Assembly (NCBI GenBank): GCA_025456015.1
Contig: JALOLK010000053.1
Span: 1-36,011, forward strand
Length of the DNA: 36,011 nt
Origin: Candidatus Nanopelagicales bacterium
Lineage (GTDB): Bacteria > Actinomycetota > Actinomycetes > S36-B12 > CAIYMF01
Direction: 5' to 3'
Part shown: positions 23,171 through 32,313 of the stretch, one piece after another
Position numbering within the stretch: position 1 is the first letter of the stretch
Layout of the letters: the number at the start of each line of letters is the position of its first letter
Notes under the pieces: generated by a model
Told to the model about the DNA's origin: nothing
What the model saw: only the letters and a program-made list of their open reading frames with translations
Databases searched by the model: none
Program-made: the position numbers and the translations under genes

Positions 23171-24468
23171 CCCGCAGCGCGCGCATGGCTGCCCTGCCGC
23201 TCGGCCACGCCAGCCGAGCTGCGATCGGGGTGGGCAAGCGCATCGGCGGGGCGCCGGCCGAGGCCGTGGCCGCCGAGCTGCAGGCACGGACCGCCGAGCA
23301 GGTGTTCCGCGTCCTCGGCGAGCTCAAGGGCGGGGCGATGAAGGTCGGCCAGGCGATGAGCATCTTCGAGGCCGCCCTGCCCGAGGACGTCGCCGCCCCC
23401 TACCGGGCCACGCTGACCCGGCTGCAGGACGCCGCCCCGGCGCTGCCAGCCGAGCAGGTGCACGCGGTGCTCAAGGAGAACTTCGGCCCGCAGTGGCGGC
23501 GCAAGTTCGCCTCCTTCGACGACGAGCCGGCGGCGGCGGCCAGCATCGGTCAGGTGCACCGGGCGGTGTGGCGCGACGGCCGTCCCGTGGCGGTCAAGGT
23601 CCAGTACCCGGGCGCGGACAAGGCCCTCATGGCCGACCTGCGCAACGCCGCCCGGCTGGCCAAGGTCATGACCTCCTGGGTGCCGGGCGTGGACGTCAAG
23701 CCGATCCTCGACGAGCTGACCGACCGGGTCACCGAGGAGCTCGACTACGAGCGGGAGGCGGCCTCGCAGCGGGCCTTCGCCAGGGCGTACCGGGACGACC
23801 CCGAGGTCGCCATCCCCGACGTGCTCGCGGCCGGGCACACCGTGATCGTCTCCGAGTGGCTGGACGGCGTGCCGCTGTCACGCATCATCGCCGAGGGGAG
23901 CCGCGAGGAGCGCGACGCCGCCGGCCAGCACTACCAGCGGTTCCTGCTCTCCGGCCCGGCGCGCGCCGGGTTGCTGCACGCCGACCCGCATCCGGGCAAC
24001 TTCCGGATCACCCCCGACGGACGCTTCGGGGTGCTCGACTTCGGCGCCGTCGCGCACCTGCCCGACGGGCTGCCGCCGATGATCGGGCACCTGCTGCGGA
24101 TCGCGCTGACCGGCGACGCCGACGCCGTGCTCGCCGGACTGCGCGAGGAGGGCTTCGTCAAGACCACCTCGCGCATCGACGCCCAGGGCCTGCTGGACTT
24201 CCTCGACCCGTTCGTCGACCCGGCCCGGGTCGAGGTGTTCCACTACAGCCGGGACTGGCTGCGGGCGCAGTTCGCCCGGCTCAACGACCCGCGCAACCCC
24301 GACTTCGCGGTCGGGCTGCGCCTGAACCTCCCCCCGTCGTACCTGCTGATCCACCGCGTGTGGCTCGGCGGGATCGGCGTGCTCTGCCAGCTCGACGCCC
24401 ATGTGGCGATGCGCACCGAGCTGGAGGCATGGGTCCCGGGGTTCGCCGTGGATCCCGACCTCACCTGA
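23143..24468 (+). CDS. ABC1/AarF (UbiB-like) atypical kinase, 441 aa
   Basis: Atypical protein-kinase-like ATPase of the ABC1/AarF/UbiB/ADCK family, which in other organisms supports quinone or lipid metabolism; its target in actinobacteria is unknown. The family hallmarks are intact: the KxGQ motif (Lys67-Gln70), an Ala-rich loop AAAASIGQVHRA (about 130-141), the nucleotide-binding Lys152 in VAVKVQYPG, HADPHPGNF (279-287) and LDFGA (Asp299). No C-terminal transmembrane segment is visible. Start: ATG 23143 has a GAGAAT hexamer exactly 6 nt upstream and only a weak Shine-Dalgarno sequence, suggesting a leaderless mRNA. It converges on uvrD2 with an 8-bp overlap. In M. tuberculosis the corresponding pair (Rv3197 and uvrD2) is separated by whiB7. 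Confidence 0.92.
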   Translation: MADLPVRALTRSARMAALPLGHASRAAIGVGKRIGGAPAEAVAAELQARTAEQVFRVLGELKGGAMKVGQAMSIFEAALPEDVAAPYRATLTRLQDAAPALPAEQVHAVLKENFGPQWRRKFASFDDEPAAAASIGQVHRAVWRDGRPVAVKVQYPGADKALMADLRNAARLAKVMTSWVPGVDVKPILDELTDRVTEELDYEREAASQRAFARAYRDDPEVAIPDVLAAGHTVIVSEWLDGVPLSRIIAEGSREERDAAGQHYQRFLLSGPARAGLLHADPHPGNFRITPDGRFGVLDFGAVAHLPDGLPPMIGHLLRIALTGDADAVLAGLREEGFVKTTSRIDAQGLLDFLDPFVDPARVEVFHYSRDWLRAQFARLNDPRNPDFAVGLRLNLPPSYLLIHRVWLGGIGVLCQLDAHVAMRTELEAWVPGFAVDPDLT

Positions 24469-24473
24469 GGTCG
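24456..24473. terminator. Symmetric hairpin spanning both convergent stop codons
   Basis: CGACCTC-ACCT-GAGGTCG is a 7-bp stem with a tetraloop. It overlaps the stop codon of the ABC1 kinase (24466-24468) and that of uvrD2 (24461-24463). It could act as a compact bidirectional terminator embedded in coding sequence. Confidence 0.45.
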
Positions 24474-26734
24474 ACCACCGGCCTCCCCGCAGGCGTCCCA
24501 CCGGCCCCATCCGGCTCGTCCGCTGACGCCTCGGAGCCCATGGTCGCAGCGCGAGCGCCGGACGCCACCCCCGCGGACGCCGCCGCCCCAGCCTCGGCGA
24601 CCATCGCCAGCAGCGCCTCCCCGTACAGGTCGAGCTTGGCCGGCCCGATCCCCGGGATGTCCAGCAGCTCCTCCCGCGTCCGGGGCAGCCGCTCGGCGAT
24701 GGCCGTGATCGTCACGTCGGTGCAGACGACGTACGCCGGCACCGACCGCTCGTTCGCGGCGCCGATCCGCCAGACCTTGAGACGATCGACCAGCGCCTCG
24801 TCGGCGTGGCCCGGGCAGCTCGCGCATCGGCCGAGCGTGCGCTCCGGAGCGGTCACCAGCCCGGCTCCGCAGACCCGGCAGCGGCTGGGGGCCCGCCGCC
24901 GGCGCTCACGGGCACCGGTCGACCGGCCCTGCCGCACCACCCCCGCCGCCGTCGCCGTGCTCGCCACCCCGCCGCGCGCCCGAAGGTCCGCCAGGAACCG
25001 GCTCGGCTCCCGCGACCGGCCCGCGCCGGTACGGGTCAGCGCCCACGTGCAGGTCAGCCGGTCCCTGGCACGGGTGACCCCGACGTAGAACAGCCGTCGC
25101 TCCTCGGCGATCCGCTCCTCGGTGTCGGCGTAGACGATCGGCAGGCTGCCCTCGGAGCACCCGATCAGGAACACGCAGGGCCACTCGAGGCCCTTCGCCG
25201 CGTGCAGGGTCGCCACGGTCACGCCGTCGGGGGTCGGGGCGTGGGACAGACCCGCGCGCCGCTCGAACTCGGTGACCAGGTCGGCCAACGTCGCCCCGCC
25301 GGCCGCCTGCACCTCCTCGGCCAGCGCCACCACCGCGGCCAGGGACTCCCAACGCTCGCGGCTGGCCCCGCCGCTGGCCGGCCCGACCGGCTCCCAGCCC
25401 ATGCTGGCGAGCACGGCCGCGGTCTCCGCGCCCAGCGACCCGCTCGGGAGGGCTCCCTCCCCGGTCGACGCCGCCTGACCGCGTAGCCGCACGATGGCCT
25501 CGCGGACCTCGGCCCGGTCGAAGAACCGCTCCGCGCCGCGCATCACGTACGGGATGCCGGCGTCGGCCAAGGCGGCCTCGACGGGCTCGGAGGCCGCATT
25601 GGTCCGCATGAGGATCGCGACGTCGCGCGGGCTGCGGCCCTCGCCCAGCAGCTCCCGGATGCGTGCCACGACGGTGGCGGACTCGTCGGTGTCGTCGGCA
25701 CAGGTCACGACCTCGGGGACCCGCCCGGCCTCGCGCTGCGAGCGCAGCAGGACCGGCTCGCCGTGGCCGAGCTCCCGCGCCGGCGGCCGTCGACCGGAGC
25801 GGACCACCGCGTTGGCCACCGTGACGATCTCCGGGGTGCACCGGTAGCACCGGTCCAACCGGATCTCGGTGGCGTTCGGCCACCGGCGCAGGAACCGACC
25901 GAACGACTCCGGGTCGGCGCCGGCGAACGAGTAGATGGTCTGGCTGGCGTCGCCCACGACGCACACGTCGTCACGATCACCGAGCCAGCCGGCCAGCAGC
26001 GCCTCCTGCGCCGGGGTGATGTCCTGGTACTCGTCGACGGTGAACCACCGGTAGTGCCGGCGGATCTCGTCGGCGACGTCCGGCCGCTCGTCGATGAGGC
26101 CGACCACGAGCAGCAGGACGTCCTCGAAGTCGATCGCGTGCGCGGCGGACTTGACCTCCTGGTAGGCGCTGAGCACCCGCGCCACGTCGGCCGGACCGAG
26201 CGCCTCAGCGCCCGAGCCGACCCCGGGCCGCCCCGCCAGCTCCGCCCGCTCGACGTAGTCCCCGGGCGAGCACATGGTCGAGCCCGCCCATTCGATCTCG
26301 GCGGCGAGGTCGCGCATGAGCGGCTTGGACGGGTTGATGCCGAGCTGGTGGCAGGCGCGGCCCACGAGGGGTGCCTTCGTCGCGGCGAGCTCGGGGAACG
26401 CCCCGCCCACGGCGGTCGGCCAGAAGTAGCGCAGCTGGCTCAGCGCAGCCGCGTGGAACGTCCGCACCGAAACCGTGGGGACCCCCAGCTGGGCCAGGCG
26501 GCCACGCATCTCGCCGGCCGCGCGGGTGGTGAAGGTGACCGCCAGTCCGGTGTTGGCCGCGTGCTGGCCGGAGCGGACGGCGTGCGCGATCCGATGCGTG
26601 ATCGCGCGGGTCTTGCCCGAGCCCGCTCCCGCGTGCACCAGGACCGGCCCCGCCAGGGTCTCGGCCACGAGGCGTTGCTCGGGGTCGAGGCCGTCGAGGA
26701 CCGGGTCGAGGCCGTCGAGCACGGGATCGGGCAT
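24461..26734 (-). CDS. uvrD2: UvrD2-type superfamily I DNA helicase with HRDC domain, 757 aa
   Basis: ATP-dependent 3'-5' DNA helicase of the actinobacterial UvrD2 subgroup, acting in DNA repair or replication. SF1 motifs are intact: Q-motif LDPEQRLVAE, Walker A GAGSGKTR (36-43), motif Ia TFTTRAAGEM, Walker B/II DEYQD, motif III GDASQTIYSFAGAD, and motifs V/VI LHAAKGLEW and VGVTRARDR. After the helicase core come a tetracysteine module (CRVCG and CASCPG) and an HRDC domain ending in the helix-hairpin LLDIPGIGPAKLDLYG, the arrangement known for mycobacterial UvrD2. ATG 26734 is preceded at 7 nt by CAGAAT (leaderless-type); ATG 26743 is a possible alternative. The N-terminus repeats LDGLDPV (21-bp DNA repeat). 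Confidence 0.92.
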   Translation of the reverse strand: MPDPVLDGLDPVLDGLDPEQRLVAETLAGPVLVHAGAGSGKTRAITHRIAHAVRSGQHAANTGLAVTFTTRAAGEMRGRLAQLGVPTVSVRTFHAAALSQLRYFWPTAVGGAFPELAATKAPLVGRACHQLGINPSKPLMRDLAAEIEWAGSTMCSPGDYVERAELAGRPGVGSGAEALGPADVARVLSAYQEVKSAAHAIDFEDVLLLVVGLIDERPDVADEIRRHYRWFTVDEYQDITPAQEALLAGWLGDRDDVCVVGDASQTIYSFAGADPESFGRFLRRWPNATEIRLDRCYRCTPEIVTVANAVVRSGRRPPARELGHGEPVLLRSQREAGRVPEVVTCADDTDESATVVARIRELLGEGRSPRDVAILMRTNAASEPVEAALADAGIPYVMRGAERFFDRAEVREAIVRLRGQAASTGEGALPSGSLGAETAAVLASMGWEPVGPASGGASRERWESLAAVVALAEEVQAAGGATLADLVTEFERRAGLSHAPTPDGVTVATLHAAKGLEWPCVFLIGCSEGSLPIVYADTEERIAEERRLFYVGVTRARDRLTCTWALTRTGAGRSREPSRFLADLRARGGVASTATAAGVVRQGRSTGARERRRRAPSRCRVCGAGLVTAPERTLGRCASCPGHADEALVDRLKVWRIGAANERSVPAYVVCTDVTITAIAERLPRTREELLDIPGIGPAKLDLYGEALLAMVAEAGAAASAGVASGARAATMGSEASADEPDGAGGTPAGRPVVDLR

Positions 26735-26813
26735 GGCCGGCATTCTGGCAGCCGGGGCCGACAACGGGCAGCGGCCGCCCACAGCCCCAGCAACCCCGCC
26801 TCCGGGCGGGCCA

Positions 26814-27755
26814 CTACCAGCGGCACCACTGGTCGGGGATGTCCCCGCCGTACCAGCGCCGGACCAGTTGGTGGGCGATGGACAGCCGGCCGGGCAGGCG
26901 CACCTCGCGCGCCGCGGCCAGGCCCGGCAGGTCCGCCCGGCTGAGCCAGCGGGCCTCCACGATCTCCACCCCGTCCACACGGGGCGGCGGACGTACCCCC
27001 GCGACGTGGGCCTCGAAGCCGAGCATCAGGGAGCCGGGGAACGGCCACGGCTGGCTGGCGACATAGCGGACGGCCGTGGGCGTGACCCCGACCTCCTCGG
27101 CGATCTCGCGGACCACGGCGCGCTCGGCGGACTCCCCCGGCTCCACGAAGCCGGCCAACGTGGAGAAGGCGCCCTGCGGCCAGACCGCCTGCCGGGCGAG
27201 CAGGGCGTTGCCGGCGTCGTCGACGAGCACCGCGATCACGGCGGGGTCAGTTCGTGGGTAGTGGTCGGAGCCGTCCGCCGGACACGTCCGCCACCATCCG
27301 AGGCCGGCGACACGGGTGGGGGTGCCGCAGCGTGGACAGTGCGTGTGCGTCCGGTGCCAGCCGGCCAGGGCGACGAGCTCGGCGAGGAGGCTGCGCTGGT
27401 CGGCGGGCAGGCGCATGCCGACCGAGCGCAGGCTGGCCCAGGCGGCGCCGTCGGGCAGCGCCGCGGAGCCCCGGTCGACGAGACGGCCCACGATCGCGCG
27501 GCCGTCGTCGCCGACCCCGAGCAGGAGGCGCTCGCCGGGGCTCCCGGCAGCGCCCTGCGCCTCGGCCAGGGCGGCGACGTCCCCGTCCCGGCGCACGGCC
27601 GCCTCGCCCTGCTCGTCGACGAGCAGCACGCGCCAGGGTCCCGGGACGGCATCCCAGCTGCCCGTGCGCAGGTCCGCGCGGCGGTCGACCGTGCCCTGGC
27701 CGAGGGCCAGCGGGATCGGGTCGATGGCGCCGGGCTGGTCGGCTGGCGCGGACAT
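26814..27755 (-). CDS. nudC: NAD+ diphosphatase NudC (Nudix), 313 aa
   Basis: Nudix hydrolase that cleaves NAD(H) and, in characterised homologues, removes NAD caps from RNA. The Nudix box matches the consensus exactly (GFVEPGE, then REIAEEVGV, residues 202-224) and is followed by SQPWPFP (234-240), the NudC signature. Upstream is a zinc-ribbon region with Cys140, Cys143 and Cys158. The fourth cysteine of the E. coli enzyme is replaced by the PADGSDHYPRTDP segment common in actinobacteria. Start: ATG 27755 is preceded at 7 nt by TACGGT, a leaderless-type arrangement; a GTG at 27764 lies inside that region and is less likely. It is co-oriented with uvrD2 (79 bp upstream of it) and divergent from the EEP gene. 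Confidence 0.92.
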   Translation of the reverse strand: MSAPADQPGAIDPIPLALGQGTVDRRADLRTGSWDAVPGPWRVLLVDEQGEAAVRRDGDVAALAEAQGAAGSPGERLLLGVGDDGRAIVGRLVDRGSAALPDGAAWASLRSVGMRLPADQRSLLAELVALAGWHRTHTHCPRCGTPTRVAGLGWWRTCPADGSDHYPRTDPAVIAVLVDDAGNALLARQAVWPQGAFSTLAGFVEPGESAERAVVREIAEEVGVTPTAVRYVASQPWPFPGSLMLGFEAHVAGVRPPPRVDGVEIVEARWLSRADLPGLAAAREVRLPGRLSIAHQLVRRWYGGDIPDQWCRW

Positions 27756-27762
27756 GCCCCTC

Positions 27763-27768
27763 ACCGTA
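27763..27768 (-). promoter_or_regulatory. -10 element TACGGT, leaderless start of nudC
   Basis: Minus-strand TACGGT ends 7 nt before ATG 27755. The divergent EEP gene starts only 38 bp away at 27794, so the two promoters must overlap. Confidence 0.5.
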
Positions 27769-27793
27769 GCGTCGCTGTGCGACGCTTGGGCCT

Positions 27794-28816
27794 GTGCGCG
27801 TCGCGACCCTCAACCTGCTCCACGGCGTCCCGCTCCGCGACCGGATCGCCGAGGCGCGGGGCTCGGGTGCCAGCGGCCGGGGTGGCGCCGGCGCGGCCTC
27901 CGAGCAGCTGCCGGAGCAGGGGGCGCCGGAGGCGCACGGCACCGCGACGGAGGTCGCCGAGGCCGGCGTCGCCCCCACGGAGCGGCACGTCTGGTCGCCC
28001 GACGTCCCCGACCCGAGCGACCTGGTCCGCGCGATCGAGGAGCTGCAGGAGGCGGGTCCGATCGACGTGCTGGCCCTGCAGGAGGTCGACCGGTACCAGG
28101 AGCGCACCGCGGGGGTCGATCAGGCCCGCATCGCCGCCGAAGTCCTCGGCGCCGCCCACTGGCGCTTCGTGCCCAGCGTCCGCGGCACGCCAGGGATCGC
28201 AGCGGAGGGGGCCGCGTGGGTGCCCGCCACCGAGGCCGACGACGTGCCCGACGGCGAGTCCGAGGGCGAGGTGCCCCGCGACCCGGCCCGCCGCGAGCCC
28301 CGCTACGGGATCGCCCTGATCAGTCGCCTGCCGGTGCGCGAGTGGCGGGTCCGGCGCTTCCCGCCGGTGCCGGTGTCGCTGCCCCTGCTGGCGCCCAGCC
28401 CATCGGGGCGGCCGCGCGCCGTCCGGGTCCCCGACGAGCCGCGCAGCGCCGTCTCCGTGATCGTCGAGACCCCCGAGGCCGACGTCACGGTGGCGACGGC
28501 GCACCTCACGTTCGTGCCGGGCGCCAACACCAAGCAGCTGCACGAGCTGCGGGCATTCCTGGCCGGCCGGCCGCGTCCGATGATCCTGATGGGCGACTTC
28601 AACACCCCAGGCGGCATCCCCGGACTCGTGACCGGGTGGGACCAGGTCGCCCGGCGGCCCACCTACCCGGTGGCCAGGCCGCGGGTGCAGTTCGACCACA
28701 TCCTCGCGAACGGCTGGACCGGCGAGGCGGTGGAGCACGCGCGCCGTTCGGTGCAGGTGCTGCCGCTGTCCGTGAGCGACCACTGCGCGCTGGTCGCGGA
28801 GTTCCCCGCACCCTGA
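27794..28816 (+). CDS. Endonuclease/exonuclease/phosphatase (EEP) family protein, 340 aa
   Basis: Metal-dependent hydrolase of the EEP superfamily (AP endonuclease, DNase I or phosphodiesterase type); its substrate cannot be told from sequence. The conserved elements are MRVATLNLLHG (Asn7), LALQEVD (metal-binding Glu), MGDFNTP (Asp and Asn), VQFDHIL and SDHCAL (catalytic Asp-His). No signal peptide is present, so it is probably intracellular. A low-complexity Gly/Ala/Glu-rich insertion of about 55 residues separates the first motif from the second and is unusual. The GTG start has GACGCT 7 nt upstream and no Shine-Dalgarno sequence. It is divergent from nudC and converges on adnB across an 89-bp gap in which I see only weak hairpins. 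Given its repair-gene neighbours a DNA role is plausible, but this is inferred. Confidence 0.87.
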   Translation: MRVATLNLLHGVPLRDRIAEARGSGASGRGGAGAASEQLPEQGAPEAHGTATEVAEAGVAPTERHVWSPDVPDPSDLVRAIEELQEAGPIDVLALQEVDRYQERTAGVDQARIAAEVLGAAHWRFVPSVRGTPGIAAEGAAWVPATEADDVPDGESEGEVPRDPARREPRYGIALISRLPVREWRVRRFPPVPVSLPLLAPSPSGRPRAVRVPDEPRSAVSVIVETPEADVTVATAHLTFVPGANTKQLHELRAFLAGRPRPMILMGDFNTPGGIPGLVTGWDQVARRPTYPVARPRVQFDHILANGWTGEAVEHARRSVQVLPLSVSDHCALVAEFPAP

Positions 28817-28905
28817 GTCCCGAGCCACCGCGCCCTGAGCCACCGGCCACCTCGTCCACGGCGTCGTCGGTCAGGCGCCGACAGCCCGGTGGGCCGCTGC
28901 CCGGC

Positions 28906-31900
28906 TCAGTGCGGTCCGTTGGGTTGGTCGAGGGTGCCGGATTCGCCGGGCGCGTCGGGGGTGCCGGGTTCGCCGGGCGCGTCGGGCTCGCCGAGCGAGC
29001 CGGGCCCGTCTTGCTCGCCGGCGAGGATCCTGGCGATGCCCCCGGCATCGGGCAGGTCGTCCGGGCGCTGGACCGTGCCGGAGCGCACGAACGCGAAGGC
29101 CGCCCCGACCGCGTCGAGCGGGACACCCATCCGCTCGGCCCACGCGACCCGGTAGATCGCCAGCTGCAGGGGGTCGGCCTCGTCGTGGGCCGACGTCTTC
29201 CAGTCGACGACCTCCCAGCGCTGGCCTGTCGGTGCATCCGGCCCGGTCGGGAAGACCGCGTCGATCCGCCCGCGCAGGACCCTCCCGCCGAGGGCGACCG
29301 CGAAGGGCACCTCGAGTCCGACCGGCGTGCGTGTCGCGTACGGCAGCCGCTCGAACGAGGCCTTGAGCGCCTCGAGGTCGGCGGGCGAGGCGATCTCGGC
29401 GTCGGCGGCACCGGGCAGCTCGTCGTCGGTGATGAGCGGCTGGATGCCCAGGCGGGTCTCCACCCAGGCGTGGAACGCCGTGCCGAGGTCGGCATGTCGG
29501 CTGCGCCGGCGCGGCATCGGTCGGAGCAACCGCTCGCCGAAGCCGGCCGGATCCGACGCGAGGTCCATGGCTGCCGACGCGGACAGCACGCCCGGGACCG
29601 GGACGAGGCGCTCCCGGGCGCCGTCGGGGTCGCTGCGGGCGAGCAGGGCGAGGATGGCTCGGTCCCAGGCCGCCACCACGGGATCGCCGTCGGGCGCCGC
29701 GCCGGGGACCGGAGTCGCCCAGGGGTCGCCGACGTTGCCGCCGTCTCCCGCCGCGAGCAACGCCTCGACGGCCTCGGCCGCCCGGCGCAGCGGGTCGTCC
29801 GCAGCCGGGTCGGGAGGCGGCCAGGCGGCCTCGTGGACCGTGTCGAGCAGGGGGTTGCTCGCTGCCTCGCCGGGGGCATCACCGGTGGGCTCGGACGCCC
29901 ACGGCTCGTCGGCCAGGAACAGCTGCTCGGCGGCCTCCGCAGCCTGCGCACGCAGGGCCTCGAGGTAGGGCGAAGCGCCGCGCGTGCGCTTCTGGCTCGG
30001 CCCCCACCAGTGCCCTGAGGCGATCAGGACGTCCTTGGCGCGGGTCGCGGCGACGTAGGCGAGCCGATCGTCGCCGGACCGGTCGTGGGCGCGGCACTGG
30101 GCGTGGAAGTCCTCGAGGTCGCCGGTGGTGTAGCCGGCCAGCCGCGGCAGGACGTGCCGGTCGTCGCGCAGGTCGATCGGCACCACGTGCGCGCGCGTGG
30201 TCCACCGCTCGCTGGCCTGCCCGCCGGGGAAGACGTGGTCGCACAGGTGCGGCAGCACCACGACCTCGAACTCCAGGCCCTTCGCCTTGTGCATCGACAT
30301 GAGCTGGACGGCCCCCGGCACGACCGGCTGATCGACCTGCTCGCCGCCGCCACCGAGCTGCTCGGCCACGTCGAGGTAGGCGAGGAACGCGCCGAGCCCG
30401 GAGCGGCCGTCCGCGTCGGCGAAGCCGTCCACGAGCCGCACCAGGCCGTCGAGGCCGACGTCGCCGTGGGCAGTGGTCCCGGCCCCGGGGCCCGACCCGC
30501 CACCCAGCCCCCCACCCAGCCGGGCCGCCGATGCCCCCGCGAGCGCGTCCGCGAGCGCCGCCTCGACCCGCGCGCCGGTGACCTCGACCACCCGCGCGAC
30601 GAGGTCGGCCAGCGGCTCGCCGACGTGCCGATGCAGCCGCCCGAGCTCGGCGACGAAGGCGGCCAGCCGTCCCCGCGCGGCCGGCGAGACGTGCGGCCCC
30701 GGGTCGGCCGCTGCCTCCAGGAGGCTGGCGCGCTCGACCGGGTCGGGCACCGCGGCGTGCCCGGCCAGCCGTGCCGCCAGGTCCGCGTCCTCGCCGTCCG
30801 GCGCGTCCTGCCCCGCCTCCCGGCGGTCCCGCCGGCCACCCCCGGCGAGGGCCTCGGCGCGCCAGCGCAGGGCCTCGAGGTCGGCCGGGCCGATCCGCCA
30901 GCGCGGACCGGCGAGCAGCGTGACGACGGCGGTGTTGTCGCTCGGGTCGGCCAGCGCGCGCAGCGTGGCCAGCACGGTCATGGCGTACGGGCTGGCGGTG
31001 ATCGCCTCGGTGCCCGAGATGCAGGCCGGGATCCCGCGCGCGGTGACGGCGTCGCGGATCGGCCCGAGGGCGTCGTTGGCGCGGCCGAGCACCGCGATCT
31101 GCTCGGGGGCGCGACCGGCGGCGACCTCCGCAGCCACCTGCTCGGCGATCCAGGCGCACTCGTCCTCGACCGTCGGCAGCAGCGCCACGCGCAGGGTGGC
31201 CTCGCGCGGCTCGGGGGCGCGCAGGGGGGCGACCTCCGGATGGGCGTCGCGCAGGTCGGCGGCGATCCGGTTGGCGGCCTCGAGGATGGGCACCCCGGAG
31301 CGGCGATTCACCGAGAGCACGTGCACGGGGGCCACCCCGTCGGCACCGAAGTGCGCGCCGAACGACGCGATGTTGGCCACCGACGCGCTGCGCCAGCCGT
31401 AGATGGCCTGCAGGGGATCGCCGACCGCGGTGACCGCGCAGCCCCGGAACAGCGTCGAGAGGATCACCCGCTGGGCGATCGAGGTGTCCTGGTACTCGTC
31501 GAGCAGCACGACGCGGTACGTCGCGCGCATGCCCTCGACCAGCTCCTCGGAGCCGCGGACGAGCTCCACGCACAGGCGCATGTGGTCGGCGAAGTCCAAG
31601 CCACCGGCACGCACGCGGGCGGCGCGCACCCGGTCGACCAGGTCGGCCAGCTCGAGCCGGCGCCGAGCCGTCTCGGCGATGCCCCTGATGGCCTGGGTGG
31701 GCCTGGGCAGCGCGGCGATCGCGTCGACGACCTCGCGGCTGTGCGCGCGAACCTCGTCGGTGCTGATGGTCTGCTCGGCCAGGTTGGCGTCGAGGGCCAT
31801 CACGTCGGCGGCCACCCGGGTGGGCCCCAGCGCCGCGTTCGCCTCCAGCGGCGCGGCACACACCTCGCGGAACGCCAGTTGGGCCACCGCCGCGTCGCTG

Positions 31901-32313
31901 AGCAGCCGGCTGCCCGGTTCGATGCCGGCCCGCAGCCCCTGCTCGTCGATGAGCCGGCGGGCGAACGCGTGGTAGGTGGCGATCGTCGGCTCCCCAGGCT
32001 CCTCGTCCGGCCCGACGGGGTGCACCTCGCGCCAGCGTCGCAGCAGCCGGGTGACCCGCTCGGCCAGCTCGCCGGCGGCCTTGTTCGTGAACGTCAGCCC
32101 GAGCACCTCGTGCTCGGCGACCAGCCCGGAGGCGACCAGCCACACCACCCGCGCGGCCATCACGGTGGTCTTGCCCGTGCCGGCGCCCGCGACGATCACG
32201 AACGGCTCCAGCGGCGCGCTGACGCATGTCCACTGCTCGTCGGTCAGCGTGACGCGCAGCAGGACGTCGAGCGCCTCGCGGGACATGCGGGTCGTTGTCG
32301 ACGGCTCGTTCAT
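28906..32313 (-). CDS. adnB: AdnB-like helicase-nuclease subunit, 1135 aa
   Basis: RecB/UvrD-type SF1 helicase with a C-terminal RecB-family nuclease; it should pair with AdnA to form the AdnAB motor-nuclease that resects DNA double-strand breaks in actinobacteria. Helicase motifs are intact: Walker A GAGTGKTT (43-50), TFTNKAAGEL, DEYQDTS, GDPLQAIYGWRSA, SMHKAKGLEF and VAATRAKD. The nuclease shows GRIDAVF and WEVVDWKTS, the Asp and Asp-x-Lys of the PD-(D/E)xK fold. The tail ends in a Pro/Gly/Glu-rich stretch containing a duplicated 9-residue unit. ATG 32313 overlaps the adnA stop (ATGA), showing tight coupling and the same order as Rv3202c-Rv3201c. Confidence 0.92.
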   Translation of the reverse strand: MNEPSTTTRMSREALDVLLRVTLTDEQWTCVSAPLEPFVIVAGAGTGKTTVMAARVVWLVASGLVAEHEVLGLTFTNKAAGELAERVTRLLRRWREVHPVGPDEEPGEPTIATYHAFARRLIDEQGLRAGIEPGSRLLSDAAVAQLAFREVCAAPLEANAALGPTRVAADVMALDANLAEQTISTDEVRAHSREVVDAIAALPRPTQAIRGIAETARRRLELADLVDRVRAARVRAGGLDFADHMRLCVELVRGSEELVEGMRATYRVVLLDEYQDTSIAQRVILSTLFRGCAVTAVGDPLQAIYGWRSASVANIASFGAHFGADGVAPVHVLSVNRRSGVPILEAANRIAADLRDAHPEVAPLRAPEPREATLRVALLPTVEDECAWIAEQVAAEVAAGRAPEQIAVLGRANDALGPIRDAVTARGIPACISGTEAITASPYAMTVLATLRALADPSDNTAVVTLLAGPRWRIGPADLEALRWRAEALAGGGRRDRREAGQDAPDGEDADLAARLAGHAAVPDPVERASLLEAAADPGPHVSPAARGRLAAFVAELGRLHRHVGEPLADLVARVVEVTGARVEAALADALAGASAARLGGGLGGGSGPGAGTTAHGDVGLDGLVRLVDGFADADGRSGLGAFLAYLDVAEQLGGGGEQVDQPVVPGAVQLMSMHKAKGLEFEVVVLPHLCDHVFPGGQASERWTTRAHVVPIDLRDDRHVLPRLAGYTTGDLEDFHAQCRAHDRSGDDRLAYVAATRAKDVLIASGHWWGPSQKRTRGASPYLEALRAQAAEAAEQLFLADEPWASEPTGDAPGEAASNPLLDTVHEAAWPPPDPAADDPLRRAAEAVEALLAAGDGGNVGDPWATPVPGAAPDGDPVVAAWDRAILALLARSDPDGARERLVPVPGVLSASAAMDLASDPAGFGERLLRPMPRRRSRHADLGTAFHAWVETRLGIQPLITDDELPGAADAEIASPADLEALKASFERLPYATRTPVGLEVPFAVALGGRVLRGRIDAVFPTGPDAPTGQRWEVVDWKTSAHDEADPLQLAIYRVAWAERMGVPLDAVGAAFAFVRSGTVQRPDDLPDAGGIARILAGEQDGPGSLGEPDAPGEPGTPDAPGESGTLDQPNGPH
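28933..28986. repeat. 27-bp tandem duplication in the adnB tail
   Basis: GGTGCCGG(A/G)TTCGCCGGGC plus GCGTCGG is present twice (28933-28959 and 28960-28986) with one mismatch. On the minus strand it encodes two Pro/Asp/Ala/Gly/Glu nonapeptides. Confidence 0.8.
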
